DNA of 64,000 nt from Bacteroidales bacterium (GTDB taxonomy: Bacteria; Bacteroidota; Bacteroidia; Bacteroidales; JACABE01): positions 1 through 64,000 of the forward strand of contig JAHEYQ010000019.1 in NCBI GenBank assembly GCA_023251515.1. Direction: 5' to 3'. The first letter of the stretch is position 1, and every line of letters begins with the position of its first letter. The notes under the pieces were generated by a model. It was not told where the DNA came from. It did no database searches and saw only the letters and a list, made by a program, of their open reading frames with translations. Made by a program: the position numbers and the translations under genes. This document shows positions 25,701 through 34,895 of this stretch, one piece after another.

Positions 25701-26774
25701 TGAAGTAATCAAAACACCAGATCCTCTGTTAGAATGTATTATATTTTTTCTAATAATATCATTTTCGCCATATACTCTTATTCCTGAATTCTCCCAATTA
25801 ATTATTCCATTATAATAAATAGAATTATTTTCAATTAAATTATAACCTTTTGATAAATAAGAATCAAGTCCATTAGCAGCATTATTATATATTTTATTGC
25901 ATCTGATAATTTGCTTTCCTGAAGATGTTGCATAATCCATACCATCTAATACTGAATAACCGAACCCATTGCTGGTACTTTCGTTATATTCAACCAGCCA
26001 GGAATCAGCATCAGCAGTAGCATAAATTCCTGCAATACCAGCCCATGCCAGTAAATTATGTCTCACAATTCCTGAATCAGCCCCATTTAATACCAAATTG
26101 CTTCCACCTGTATATATCAAAGAATCAGGACGATTCATTGAATTTGCTGTAATACCTAAAATGTTATTTTCGATAACTACATGCTTAATATTTCCCTGAA
26201 CTACTATATTTGCGTGATTTCCAATACTTCCATTTCCAAAACCTAAAATTGCAAGTCCTTGTATTTTAACATAAGAAGCAGCTACTTTCAAACCAATAGC
26301 CAAATTATTTGCATCAACAATTTCTATTTCCAATCCATCAAATTGAGGAAAATTTAATGAATCAACACCCACATAACCGCCAACACCCAAAATGCTTGTA
26401 TTAGTGTTACCAGTAAATCGAGTTTGTGAAAAACCATCAATTACTAGATATTTTCTGGTAATTGGATTAAACTCAAAACCAGTAACATTTATACGAAAAA
26501 CACCTCTGATATAATCATATCCGGGATCTGAAAGCGGAATATTAAATAAAATTGAATCTATAGTAGCATTAGCATTAGCATCAACAATCGCTTGCCTCAG
26601 AGAACCTTGCCCAGAACTATTTGTATTTGTTACAACTATTGAATTTGAATACTGAGCACTCAAATAATCAGAACTTTCAAGATAATTTTCACTCTTGAAA
26701 TCTGAATTTGAAAATGAATGAACATAAGCAAAAACAAATAATACTAAAAGTAATATTGATTTTTTTATTTTCAT
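22752..26774 (-). CDS. Large T9SS-secreted beta-helix surface protein
   Basis: A 1340-residue exported protein with a signal peptide (1-22). Residues ~50-420 are a right-handed parallel beta-helix, with short strand turns such as IENNILGI, IIRCNKIYNN, LIENNSIYYN and IIRKNIIHSN. Residues ~640-760 resemble a DUF11 domain (DKKVILPDLLANDSVFKNDT). A later segment (about 1110-1260) resembles a CBM11/CIA30-like galactose-binding fold. The C-terminal ~75 residues (NLTVYPNPFKKNTNLKFNLS ... GIYFVRL) are a T9SS type A sorting domain. Surface attachment or glycan binding is likely; no catalytic residues are recognised. Single gene with its own promoter. Confidence 0.85.
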   Translation of the reverse strand: MKIKKSILLLVLFVFAYVHSFSNSDFKSENYLESSDYLSAQYSNSIVVTNTNSSGQGSLRQAIVDANANATIDSILFNIPLSDPGYDYIRGVFRINVTGFEFNPITRKYLVIDGFSQTRFTGNTNTSILGVGGYVGVDSLNFPQFDGLEIEIVDANNLAIGLKVAASYVKIQGLAILGFGNGSIGNHANIVVQGNIKHVVIENNILGITANSMNRPDSLIYTGGSNLVLNGADSGIVRHNLLAWAGIAGIYATADADSWLVEYNESTSNGFGYSVLDGMDYATSSGKQIIRCNKIYNNAANGLDSYLSKGYNLIENNSIYYNGIINWENSGIRVYGENDIIRKNIIHSNRGSGVLITSSADYHYITKNSIWGNGAFPGQGIAATKAIGINLITSSENHSKGSFPFFTLNDKGDYDIGGNALMNYPVISSVRIMPDSIEIEGFASADSEIEFFIGDTLASTEYPQGKYYLFSAIEGSSADFDQTSGVYGPMPFNGINQGTDSTAKFRFLFPKNQSILNGTILTATATLANRTSEFSPAVYAYNGIAVVIPILDCVYPNETNGFTAVFGYNNPYNSFVSIPVGINNGFDQNFADFGQASVFVTGYHSNVFSVQFTNSLSWKLNNETVIANSASNRCPVDLSVDKKVILPDLLANDSVFKNDTVVFQIVVKNKSNFSATQIEVLDTLSSSFTYVSSVTSKGSYNNVNGKWIVNYLAAMDTAVLILKARIDTSAQNNVSVSSQSQPDNNPFNNFSFASVSVSNSSSGNNGGLESNGNLASKTANRNFLRHKLSNLYKYSSSENLAEFTYEKLESNEIRTSKATKSTSTEIVNFIPQSGPLNSQAYITTPTDLLGVSNAIEVFAVDYYKNVNERKAAILAIASSSGTVYEHTKLICDRLDGATLEDIKHVYIAGYPFIIARMVQDNGDVDYAVSFVAYKSANVYNIDNKWDLESYHPVGNHAVLNFQVWSVSEKYTIQLVESILNRIVFNAYNLNFINKYPSTIPTVFVRKGYYNTSKMYLEIQNNAEATSLILNGNYAKIEDGNRYPVKKTSTINKNKISNVVIPVEDLFDVGFTLINNEMGGKDVLYYADGPWGLDYDQAGATIDDYTISSAVINSDSNAYLLQRDIYLEGSVKDYVSAFRVLKVGNKPVNLSNYSGLSFTAIGSGTYELIVSKKSINQWNQQYKTIVNLNYNLSDYHIPFSQLVNQSGQHNFVANDVVSVTFVKKGNGLSFQSFTLSVSNLKFENINVGIDKIEKAENNNLTVYPNPFKKNTNLKFNLSEASNVRIKVFNIEGAEVKEIVNQYYYSGNYEFSLSSEGLEEGIYFVRLETDKDLSNCKIVIIK

Positions 26775-26873
26775 GATTTATAAATAACTAACAAAACATT
26801 ATTATCAAAATTCATTCCCTTAATTAAAACATAGTAACAATCACTATATTAACTACTGTTTTACAAACAATTA

Positions 26874-26905
26874 CAAAAATAAAAACAAGCAAATTTGAAA
26901 AACAA
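26874..26905 (-). promoter_or_regulatory. Promoter of the large T9SS gene
   Basis: On the minus strand, TTG (26905-26903), a 21-bp spacer, then TATTTTTG (26881-26874), ~100 bp before the start. It lies in the 332-bp divergent AT-rich region 26775-27106, where I see nothing else besides this and the pgk promoter. Confidence 0.4.
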
Positions 26906-27039
26906 GCAATTAAAATCTGTCCCAAAAAAGGAATTACTTATCATTTTTGCATATATCAAAAATATTCTTATAACAAACTGATTTAATGGGATATAAATAA
27001 GACAATTTATAATTGATTAAAAAAAAATGAAAAATAGAA

Positions 27040-27069
27040 TTGTCAGTTAAAAAAAAAATTATAATTTTA
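27040..27069 (+). promoter_or_regulatory. Candidate pgk promoter
   Basis: TTG (27040-27042), a 19-bp spacer, then TAATTTTA (27062-27069), which matches TAnnTTTG at 7 of 8 positions, ~38 bp before the pgk ATG. Confidence 0.4.
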
Positions 27070-27106
27070 TCAAAAAAACTACATTTAAAAATTAAAATTG
27101 ATTTTT

Positions 27107-28303
27107 ATGAAAAGGATATGTGATGCAAACTTTAAAGGGAAAAAAGTATTAATCAGAGTGGATTTCAATGTTCCATTGAACCACAACAGACAGATAACTG
27201 ATGATACCCGAATTATAGAATCATTACCAACAATTAAAAAAGTCCTAAGCGACGGAGCTTCAGTAATATTAATGTCACATTTAGGACGTCCTAAAGGCGG
27301 ATATGAAGATGATTATTCTTTAACACCAATTGTGCCACATTTATCCAAATTACTGAATAAAAACATTATTTTTACAAGAGATTTATTTGGACAAAAAACC
27401 ATAGATGCAGCCGCAAAATTAAAACCAGGTGAAATAATTTTGATGGAAAACCTGCGTTTTTATCCTGAGGAAACCAAAGGTGATGTAGAGTTTGCAAGAA
27501 AACTTGCCAGCTTAGGCGATGCTTATATTAATGATGCATTCGGAACTTCACACAGAGAACATGCTTCAACGGCAACGATTGCTCAATTTTTTCCAAAAGC
27601 CAAATATTTTGGGCTATTGCTTGAAAATGAAATTGAAAATCTCGAAAAATTATTAAATCAATCAAAATCACCATTTACTGCAATCATCGGTGGAGCAAAA
27701 GTATCAAGTAAAATTGAAATTATCAAAAACTTACTCCCAAAAGTTGATAATATGATTATTGGAGGAGGAATGGCATTCACTTTTATCAAAGCATTGGGAG
27801 GAAAAGTAGGAGATTCATTGATAGAAGAAGACAAAATAGAAATCGCCAGAGAAATTGTTCAGGAAATGATGTTAAAAGGTGTAAATCTCTATTTACCAAC
27901 TGATGCAGTTGTTTCTGATGCATTTTCCAATGAAGCAAACACCAAAGTAGTTTCTGCTGATGATATTGCACCGGAATGGATGGGATTAGATATTGGGCCC
28001 AAAAGTTGCAGACGTTTTGCTGAAATCATAAATAATTCAGAAACAATATTATGGAACGGTCCTATGGGCGTTTTTGAAATGGACAAATTTAAACAAGGAA
28101 CAAAAGCAATTGCCATTGCTACGGCAAGTGCTACTATATCAGGAGCTTTCTCTGCTGTTGGAGGCGGAGACTCTGTAGCTGCAATAAATCAATATAATAT
28201 CTCAGACCAAATCAGTTACGTTTCAACTGGAGGAGGAGCAATGCTTGAATATCTTGAAGGCAAAGTACTTCCGGGTGTAAGAGCAATATTGAATGGCAAA
28301 TAA
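27107..28303 (+). CDS. pgk: Phosphoglycerate kinase
   Basis: A 398-residue cytoplasmic glycolytic enzyme transferring phosphate from 1,3-bisphosphoglycerate to ADP. The substrate motif VLIRVDFNVPLN is at residues ~15-26, and SHLGRPKG and the basic-patch histidine/arginine segments are present. The hinge GGAKVSSKIEII and the nucleotide motif GGGDSVAAI near the C-terminus are intact. I use the ATG at 27107 (MKRICDANFKGK), because a longer frame starts at a TTG three codons upstream. Length is normal for the family. A strong bidirectional terminator follows at 28308-28344. Confidence 0.96.
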   Translation: MKRICDANFKGKKVLIRVDFNVPLNHNRQITDDTRIIESLPTIKKVLSDGASVILMSHLGRPKGGYEDDYSLTPIVPHLSKLLNKNIIFTRDLFGQKTIDAAAKLKPGEIILMENLRFYPEETKGDVEFARKLASLGDAYINDAFGTSHREHASTATIAQFFPKAKYFGLLLENEIENLEKLLNQSKSPFTAIIGGAKVSSKIEIIKNLLPKVDNMIIGGGMAFTFIKALGGKVGDSLIEEDKIEIAREIVQEMMLKGVNLYLPTDAVVSDAFSNEANTKVVSADDIAPEWMGLDIGPKSCRRFAEIINNSETILWNGPMGVFEMDKFKQGTKAIAIATASATISGAFSAVGGGDSVAAINQYNISDQISYVSTGGGAMLEYLEGKVLPGVRAILNGK

Positions 28304-28307
28304 AAAT

Positions 28308-28344
28308 AAAAAAGAGCTTTTTAAAATTTAAAAAGCTCTTTTTT
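28308..28344. terminator. Bidirectional terminator after pgk
   Basis: Perfect 18-bp arms (28308-28325 and 28327-28344) with a 1-nt centre; the core is AAGAGCTTTTTAAA. A-run and T-run flanks let it serve both pgk and the convergent phosphatase gene. Confidence 0.85.
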
Positions 28345-28905
28345 TTATTTAATTTTTTCTTTGATATTTATAACATTCACATTTTCAATATATTTAATTA
28401 TATTGAAATAAGCTTCATGAAAATTATAATCTCCTTTTCGCATTTCATTTATTGCCTGTTGTTTACTCCATCCTGCATAAATAATTCTGTACATAGCAAT
28501 TACAACTCCAGTTCGATCTGCACCATGAACACAATGTACCAATAAAGGCTTGGGAGATAAACGCATAACTTTAAGAGCCTCTATAATTTCTTCATCAGAA
28601 AACAATTCTGCTGACATTTTTACATTATATAATTTAAAAGGTAAATTTCCGACTAATTTCTCATCAACAGCTTTAGAACGCAAACTTAAAATACTTTTAA
28701 TGCCTATACTATCGAGACTTTTAAATCCCTTTTCATCAGGCTGTTCCGAGCGATATAAACTATCATTAAGCCTATATAAATTTTTAAATTTACTAATTTT
28801 TAATGATTTTGCCCAATTCTCAGGTCTATCGCTTTGTGCAAATAAACTTAAATTAAAGCCATTGATTATAATAAAAAATCCTAAAATTATTTTTATATTC
28901 TTCAT
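28345..28905 (-). CDS. Exported dual-specificity/tyrosine phosphatase
   Basis: A 186-residue protein with a signal peptide (MKNIKIILGFFIIINGF, cleavage near LFAQ). The catalytic P-loop HCVHGADRTG matches HCX5R, with cysteine the nucleophile and arginine the phosphate binder. SLRSKAVDE and the downstream helix GVVIAMYRI are typical of the DSP/PTP-like fold. I start at the ATG at 28905, because the upstream ATG at 28935 would add ten residues before the signal peptide. Substrate unknown; an extracytoplasmic site suggests inositol phosphates or other small phosphoesters as well as proteins. Confidence 0.8.
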   Translation of the reverse strand: MKNIKIILGFFIIINGFNLSLFAQSDRPENWAKSLKISKFKNLYRLNDSLYRSEQPDEKGFKSLDSIGIKSILSLRSKAVDEKLVGNLPFKLYNVKMSAELFSDEEIIEALKVMRLSPKPLLVHCVHGADRTGVVIAMYRIIYAGWSKQQAINEMRKGDYNFHEAYFNIIKYIENVNVINIKEKIK

Positions 28906-28970
28906 ATTATAATTAAAAAAAGCATCGATAAACATCTTTTTACCAATGCTTTAATAAAAAAAGATTAAAC

Positions 28971-29579
28971 CTATTTCTGTTGATCCAAATAAAGTTGAAG
29001 TAATCGGGCAACATATTTGCCAAATACATCAAACTCAATATTTACTGTAGTTCCCTGTTTAAAATTATGAAAATTAGTTACCTGATAAGTAAAAGGAATA
29101 ATAGCTACAGAAAACAATCCGGGCTCTGAATCAACAACAGTTAAACTAACACCATTAACTGATATCGAACCTTTTGGAACTGTAATATTATTTTTTGTAA
29201 CATCATAAGTATAAGTAAATTTCCAACTACCATCCATTTCCTCAACTTTCTGGCAAACAGCCGTCTGATCTACATGACCTTGTACAATATGACCATCAAA
29301 TCTACCGTCCATTCTCATTGAACGTTCCAAATTTACTTCATACCCAGGATACCATGTTCCCAAGTTTGTTTTATCTAAAGTTTCCTGAATTGCTGTTACA
29401 ACATATTGTTTTTTAGCATGATCAACCTTAACAATAGTTAAACACACTCCATCATGGCTCATACTCTGATCAATTTTCAATTCATCTGCTATTTCAGTTT
29501 CAATTGTAATATTAAAATTTGTCTTGTCGTTTTCAATACTAATTACTTTTCCTGTTTTTTCTACAATCCCTGTAAACAT
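28971..29579 (-). CDS. ribE: Riboflavin synthase alpha chain
   Basis: A 202-residue enzyme that dismutates two 6,7-dimethyl-8-ribityllumazine molecules to riboflavin. It shows the two tandem lumazine-binding barrels: MFTGIVEKTGKV at the start with SHDGVCLTI in the first, and GHIVQGHVDQT with SVNGVSLTVV in the second. Length and motifs are standard. It lies 21 bp downstream of a surface-protein gene on the same strand. No FMN riboswitch is visible in the short upstream gap. Confidence 0.95.
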   Translation of the reverse strand: MFTGIVEKTGKVISIENDKTNFNITIETEIADELKIDQSMSHDGVCLTIVKVDHAKKQYVVTAIQETLDKTNLGTWYPGYEVNLERSMRMDGRFDGHIVQGHVDQTAVCQKVEEMDGSWKFTYTYDVTKNNITVPKGSISVNGVSLTVVDSEPGLFSVAIIPFTYQVTNFHNFKQGTTVNIEFDVFGKYVARLLQLYLDQQK

Positions 29580-29600
29580 ATATTATTCTGATTTAATTAA

Positions 29601-32180
29601 TTATCGTAAAATTGTAACACTTCCGTGTATTTGTCGTGATACTTCACCCTGAAGTCGGATTTCATAAACATCACAAACATAAAAATATACTCCATCGCTA
29701 CATTCAGCGCCATCATTATTAATTTTCGCATTCCATTTAATATCAGGATTTTGAGTTTCAAACACAATTCTTCCCCAACGGTTATAAATTTTCAAATTAA
29801 TTTTTGAAACAAATTTATAGGGAAAAGGAATAAATAAATCATTTATACCATCTCCATTAGGAGTAAATATATTGGGCAACAAATACTTAGAACAACTATC
29901 AATATCAATGCAAACTTTATTGCTATACATCCCAGTATTCAGATTTGAATCAATAGCATTGATAGCATAACATCCTGCAATTGAATTTATTCCATTATGA
30001 ATATAAGAGAGTTGAATCGGATTCTCAATAACTTTCAACAATGAAAAATCTCCATTAAATGTTGGCGAATACCATAAATTATATTTTAAAATATCATATG
30101 CACAACTATCTGTATTGACCCACTCAACTGTATTTGTAACAGTTTGACAATCCGGAATTACACTTAAAAAAGGAGGACATGGTGCTTCCAAATCGATTGG
30201 AACACCACACAATTCCTGTGAAAAATTAATTATTGGCGAAATAATATTTGTAATACTGTAATTACCAATGCTTTTAATTTTATAACAATATGAATTGCCA
30301 TTTATCAAATTCTTGTCAACAAATTGATTTCCAGTTGAAAATCCAATTGAATCAAAAACCGGAGTTGCAGGATTTTTACGATAAATTACATAATATTGAT
30401 TTTGCCATGGGACATTAAAAACCCAGTTTAACTTCATTTTTCGGTCGGCAGGAGTTAGATTAAGGTAAACAGATGACGCCAAATGAGTTGACCCAACTTT
30501 ATATCGATTATTTATGGAATCATTATAAAAATCAATTCGGTAATTATACGGATTAGAAACTGTATTAATCAGAGTATCTGTATAAATAGTATCATTTAAA
30601 GAACTTAATGAGTCAATCATAATAAAATTATTACCATTTAAATCAGGTGATCTGTAAATTAAATACTTGTAAGGCCCTAATATCTGACTTAATTCAGTAG
30701 GTTTCGACCATGCAACATACATACTTCCATTTGTAGAAGAAGTAGAATTAACACTAATATTTGTAATTATCGGTACATCACGTTTCAATTGTGCACAAGC
30801 ATTAAGAGAAGCATAACTTTCAGCTCCATCACTATAATATGCTATTACAACGTAGGAATAGTCAATACCGTGCAACAAACCATTTCCATTGTTATTATCA
30901 ACAAAACTTGTATCGTTAATATCAGGCAAAATTGCAATTAATGAATAACCCGACAATGGAGAAACGCCTGTTTCGCAATAACCATGAACATAAGAATCAC
31001 ATCCGTTTTTACGATATAATTTATACCCAAAGGCATTTGAACATTTGCTTTTATTCCAGTTTAAAACAATAGCATTTCCATTTGCCTGAGCTGAAAGATT
31101 CTTAGGTGCGGGTCCTATCACTTTAATAGACATATTTTTAAAAGATGTCAGTTTTACAGGATTTCCATTATCCTGTGCTTTAAACGAAACCTGATATGCT
31201 GATTTTCTGACATGTGCACAATTTGTTTTCCAATAAAACAGAGAAGATACCTCAGGGCTCCCACTTGTAGTACTAAAAATAGCAGGAGAATTCGACAAAA
31301 TCAAAGGACCACCTGTTGCAGAAATAGTTACCCAATTTGCATCCGGATCAACTGCATGAACATCGAACTTAAGCGTATCACCGGCTTCAACACAAGTATC
31401 TGGAAGTGGGTCAATTACTGGCGGATGATTGTTACAACTTGCAATTATAACCTGCATATCTCTTGTAATATAGCCTATCCTGACTCCATTTCTCCATTCT
31501 TCAATCAAAATTGCAATATTGTATTCACCTTGAATAAACGGACTATCCCAAATTAAATCACCTGAAACGGGATTAATTGATATAGAATTACTTGACTGAG
31601 GAAAACTATAACCAGCAATATCCAAACCCTGCGCCCCTCTACACTTCACAAGCTTATATGAAATACTATCACCATCAGGATCATAAGCTCCCGGATTATG
31701 ATAATACGGAACTCCAACACATCCCATGTCAAGCGGAGGATTCAACAATTCAGGTGAATTATTTTTAGGATTCACAAACGGACTGATTACCAACATCGTT
31801 TCAACAAAAATTGGCACATTCACAGAATTAGGTATATTAATAACACCATAATTTCTGTTCGGATCTTCCATTGATATTTTGAAAGTTCCGTCTCCAGGAA
31901 ATGTATGATTAGTAATATACTCATTTTTAGACACATTTCCAAGTAAATTTATTTTTGATGTTCGTTGCACCATTGAAGATGTTCCGTCACCCCAAAATAA
32001 TTCTAACTGAGGTCTGTCGGCAGGACTAGGAGTATAAGTATAAGTAACAAGCTTAATTTCATATTGCAATGAGTTATTTGAAATCCGTTTATAAGTTATT
32101 TCTGCTGCTCGTTCGTGAGTAGCATAAACAACGGATATACTGAATATAACAATATTTAATATGAGTAAAATTTTTTTCAC
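29601..32180 (-). CDS. Gliding-motility-type (CHU_C) surface protein
   Basis: An 859-residue exported protein with a signal peptide (KKILLILNIVIFSISVVYA). An early segment resembles Ig/PKD-like and cadherin-like repeats (YDPDGDSISYKLV, NPVSGDLIWDSP, VDPDANWVTIS). Fibronectin-III-like modules follow (NAIVLNWNKSKC, GSMYVAWSKPTEL, DRKMKLNWVFN). The C-terminal ~90 residues (NIFTPNGDGINDLFIPFPYK ... IYNRWGRIVFE ... SDGVYFYVCDVY) are the gliding-motility-associated CHU_C/T9SS type B domain. Start is GTG at 32180. Probably a cell-surface adhesin-like protein; ribE lies 21 bp downstream. Confidence 0.85.
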   Translation of the reverse strand: MKKILLILNIVIFSISVVYATHERAAEITYKRISNNSLQYEIKLVTYTYTPSPADRPQLELFWGDGTSSMVQRTSKINLLGNVSKNEYITNHTFPGDGTFKISMEDPNRNYGVINIPNSVNVPIFVETMLVISPFVNPKNNSPELLNPPLDMGCVGVPYYHNPGAYDPDGDSISYKLVKCRGAQGLDIAGYSFPQSSNSISINPVSGDLIWDSPFIQGEYNIAILIEEWRNGVRIGYITRDMQVIIASCNNHPPVIDPLPDTCVEAGDTLKFDVHAVDPDANWVTISATGGPLILSNSPAIFSTTSGSPEVSSLFYWKTNCAHVRKSAYQVSFKAQDNGNPVKLTSFKNMSIKVIGPAPKNLSAQANGNAIVLNWNKSKCSNAFGYKLYRKNGCDSYVHGYCETGVSPLSGYSLIAILPDINDTSFVDNNNGNGLLHGIDYSYVVIAYYSDGAESYASLNACAQLKRDVPIITNISVNSTSSTNGSMYVAWSKPTELSQILGPYKYLIYRSPDLNGNNFIMIDSLSSLNDTIYTDTLINTVSNPYNYRIDFYNDSINNRYKVGSTHLASSVYLNLTPADRKMKLNWVFNVPWQNQYYVIYRKNPATPVFDSIGFSTGNQFVDKNLINGNSYCYKIKSIGNYSITNIISPIINFSQELCGVPIDLEAPCPPFLSVIPDCQTVTNTVEWVNTDSCAYDILKYNLWYSPTFNGDFSLLKVIENPIQLSYIHNGINSIAGCYAINAIDSNLNTGMYSNKVCIDIDSCSKYLLPNIFTPNGDGINDLFIPFPYKFVSKINLKIYNRWGRIVFETQNPDIKWNAKINNDGAECSDGVYFYVCDVYEIRLQGEVSRQIHGSVTILR

Positions 32181-32255
32181 TTACAAATATTTTGCTTTAA
32201 TAACTTACAGATTACAAAATTATTATTTCCTGACTAATTATTTATCTTTTTTTTA

Positions 32256-33341
32256 TTAAATAAACTCAAATTTCTGATTTCTCTGTACAGGTTCAAAACC
32301 AGCTTCTTGAATTGCTTTTTGAATTCCAATTGCATCAAACTTATAATCAGCACCTGCCACTGAAACAACATTCTCTTCAATCATTATCGATCCAAAATCA
32401 TTTGCACCTGAATGCAAACAAAGCTGAGCTGTTGGTTTTCCAACAGTTAACCAGGAAGCCTGAATGTTTTTTACATTAGGAAGCATTATTCTGCTTATGG
32501 CAATCATTCGAATATATTCATCAGATGTAACTTTATTTTTTATACCATGATGTTTTGATAATGTGGTGTCTTTATCTTGAAACGGCCATGGAATAAAAGA
32601 TAAAAATCCATAATTATCTTTTGCTTTCTCTGATTGTACATCACGGATAAAAATTAAATGCTGAAGCCTTTCTTCTATACTTTCAATATGACCAAACATC
32701 ATAGTAGCAGAAGTAACCATATTTAATTTATGAGCTTCTCTCATAACATCGAGCCAATCAGCAACATTACACTTATTTTTAGAAATAGAAGATCTTACTC
32801 TATCTGATAATATTTCAGCACCAGCACCAGGCAAACTATCTAAACCCGAATCAATTAATTCTTTTAATGTTGTTTTAAAATCAATGCCTTCCATTTTTGA
32901 AATATGAACTATTTCGGGCGGACCCAAAGCATGTAACTTCAAATTAGGATAAAAGCTTTTTAATAAACTGAATAAATCTTTATAAAAAGATAAACCTAAT
33001 TTAGGATGCATACCACCCTGCAAAAGCAATTGATTTCCACCCAAAGAAATCATTTCATCAATTTTAGATTTATATTCATCAATACTTGTTATATAAGCCT
33101 TTGAAGATTTCTCAGCACAATAAAAATTACAAAACTTACAACCTGATACACAGACGTTTGTATAATTTACATTGCGATCGATTATCCATCCGACTTGTTT
33201 ATCCGGATGAAGTTGAAAACGCAGATTATTAGCAATCGCCATTAAATCAGACAAATTCAAGTTATTATAAATTTGCAATCCTTCTTCCATGTTTAGGAAT
33301 TCAAATCGCAAAATTTTTTCAATTATTTGATTTATAGTCAT
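32256..33341 (-). CDS. mqnC: Dehypoxanthine futalosine cyclase (radical SAM)
   Basis: A 361-residue radical SAM enzyme of the futalosine route to menaquinone, forming cyclic dehypoxanthine futalosine. The cluster motif CVSGCKFC (CX3CX2C) is near residues 65-72. LLLQGGMHP, HALGPPEI, GLDSLPGAGAEIL, MREAHKL, TSATMMFGHIE and FIPWPFQ fit MqnC more than the related MqnE. I use the ATG at 33341; the longer frame starts at a TTG. Other mqn genes are not in the window. It implies menaquinone as the quinone used by sdh and the cytochromes here. Confidence 0.88.
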   Translation of the reverse strand: MTINQIIEKILRFEFLNMEEGLQIYNNLNLSDLMAIANNLRFQLHPDKQVGWIIDRNVNYTNVCVSGCKFCNFYCAEKSSKAYITSIDEYKSKIDEMISLGGNQLLLQGGMHPKLGLSFYKDLFSLLKSFYPNLKLHALGPPEIVHISKMEGIDFKTTLKELIDSGLDSLPGAGAEILSDRVRSSISKNKCNVADWLDVMREAHKLNMVTSATMMFGHIESIEERLQHLIFIRDVQSEKAKDNYGFLSFIPWPFQDKDTTLSKHHGIKNKVTSDEYIRMIAISRIMLPNVKNIQASWLTVGKPTAQLCLHSGANDFGSIMIEENVVSVAGADYKFDAIGIQKAIQEAGFEPVQRNQKFEFI

Positions 33342-33394
33342 TTTACTTGTTAAAATTTTCAATAAAAAACAAATGTTGATATCGAAAAATTGAT

Positions 33395-33402
33395 TAAATT
33401 TG
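33395..33402 (+). promoter_or_regulatory. Promoter of the M17 peptidase operon
   Basis: TAAATTTG, an exact TAnnTTTG, 32 bp before the ATG at 33434. A TTG lies 16 bp upstream (33376-33378), slightly closer than usual. Confidence 0.55.
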
Positions 33403-33433
33403 TAATCTTTTTTTATTCAAAAATAATTATAAA

Positions 33434-34864
33434 ATGCATACTATATCACAAAAATCAGATAAAATTTCAGATTCATTTGTAGAAGTTTTCTTAATAAATG
33501 ATACAAAGCAACTTAAAAAAACAATATTTTCAAATGATGAAATAAATTTTATCAAAACCCAAAAAGAAATTTCAGAAAAGGAAACAATTGTTATTAACAA
33601 ACTAACTCAAATCAGAATTGTTCATTTTTACAATAAAGATATTGAATTACATATACTAAAAGAAAAATGCCGAATTGCAGGTGATAAAATTTGCAATATT
33701 ACCAATGAGTTTTTATTTGAAAAAGTAATCATAAATGATTTATCTGATAACGAAATTGCTACATATGCATTAACAGAAGGTATATCTTTAAGTAATTATC
33801 AATTTCAAAAATACAAAACCAAACAAAAGCACAACACTTTAAATGAAATTATTATTGAAAAACAAGCAATTACAAACGAAAATTCAGAAGAGATTTTAAC
33901 AATTACTGATGCCGTTTTCAAATGCAAAGATTTAATAAACGAACCCCTCACCTATCTTAATGCTGTAAAATTTGCAGAAATTATGATTGAAATGGGTAAA
34001 GATGCGGGTTTTAAAGTTGAAGTTTTTGATAAAAAGAAAATTGAATCATTGAAAATGGGTGGACTACTTGCAGTTAACAGAGGTAGCATCGATCCGCCTA
34101 CATTTTCAATTTTAGAATATAAACCTGAAAATGCAAAAAATAAAAAACCTTATGTTTTTGTAGGAAAAGGAGTTGTATATGACACAGGTGGAGTTAACAT
34201 AAAACCTGGTGATTATATGCTTGATATGAAATGCGATATGGGGGGTGCAGCAGCAGTTGCTTCTGGTATTTATGCTATTGCTAAATCTAAATTACCTATT
34301 CATGTTATCGGTTTAATTCCTGCAACTGACAACAGACCTGATGGCAATGCATATGTCCCTGGTGATGTAATCACCATGTTTACAGGCAAAACAGTTGAAG
34401 TAATGAATACCGATGCTGAAGGCAGATTAATCTTAGCAGATGCCTTAGGTTTTGCTTCAAAATATAAACCTGAATTGGTAATAAACATTGCTACTTTAAC
34501 CGGTGCAGCAAGCAGAGCTATAGGACCTTATGGAATTGTTGCAATGCAAGACAAAGCAGAAAAGGAATTTGAATTATTGAAACAAAGTGGAAATAATGTT
34601 TATGAAAGACTTGCAGAATTTCCTTTCTGGGATGAATATGGCGAACTTATTAAATCTGATGTAGCTGATATAAAAAATCTTGGTGGGCCAGAAGCAGGAA
34701 TGATAACCGCAGGCAAATTTTTACATGAATTTACTGATTATCCTTTTATTCATTTAGATATTGCCGGACCTGTATTTCTCAATAAAAAAGACAGTTATAG
34801 AGGAAAAGCAGCTACAGGTTCGGGAGTTCGTTTATTTTTCGATTTTATAAAAAATAAAATATAA
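33434..34864 (+). CDS. pepA: Leucyl aminopeptidase family M17
   Basis: A 476-residue cytosolic metallopeptidase that removes N-terminal hydrophobic residues. The N-terminal domain (1-150) is diverged. The catalytic domain has GKGVVYDTGGVNIKPGDYM with DMKCDMGGAAAV (metal-binding Lys and Asp residues) and the family signature NTDAEGRLILADAL. The C-terminal HLDIAGP and KAATGSGVRL are typical. It begins the run of plus-strand genes up to 38466; pdxA follows after 31 bp. Confidence 0.92.
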   Translation: MHTISQKSDKISDSFVEVFLINDTKQLKKTIFSNDEINFIKTQKEISEKETIVINKLTQIRIVHFYNKDIELHILKEKCRIAGDKICNITNEFLFEKVIINDLSDNEIATYALTEGISLSNYQFQKYKTKQKHNTLNEIIIEKQAITNENSEEILTITDAVFKCKDLINEPLTYLNAVKFAEIMIEMGKDAGFKVEVFDKKKIESLKMGGLLAVNRGSIDPPTFSILEYKPENAKNKKPYVFVGKGVVYDTGGVNIKPGDYMLDMKCDMGGAAAVASGIYAIAKSKLPIHVIGLIPATDNRPDGNAYVPGDVITMFTGKTVEVMNTDAEGRLILADALGFASKYKPELVINIATLTGAASRAIGPYGIVAMQDKAEKEFELLKQSGNNVYERLAEFPFWDEYGELIKSDVADIKNLGGPEAGMITAGKFLHEFTDYPFIHLDIAGPVFLNKKDSYRGKAATGSGVRLFFDFIKNKI

Positions 34865-34895
34865 TCCATTATTATACACCATTAAAAAAAATAAA

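Noticed and set aside
28936..29600. FMN riboswitch for riboflavin synthase
   Set aside because: Only 21 bp separate ribE from the upstream gene, with no room or motif for an RFN element.
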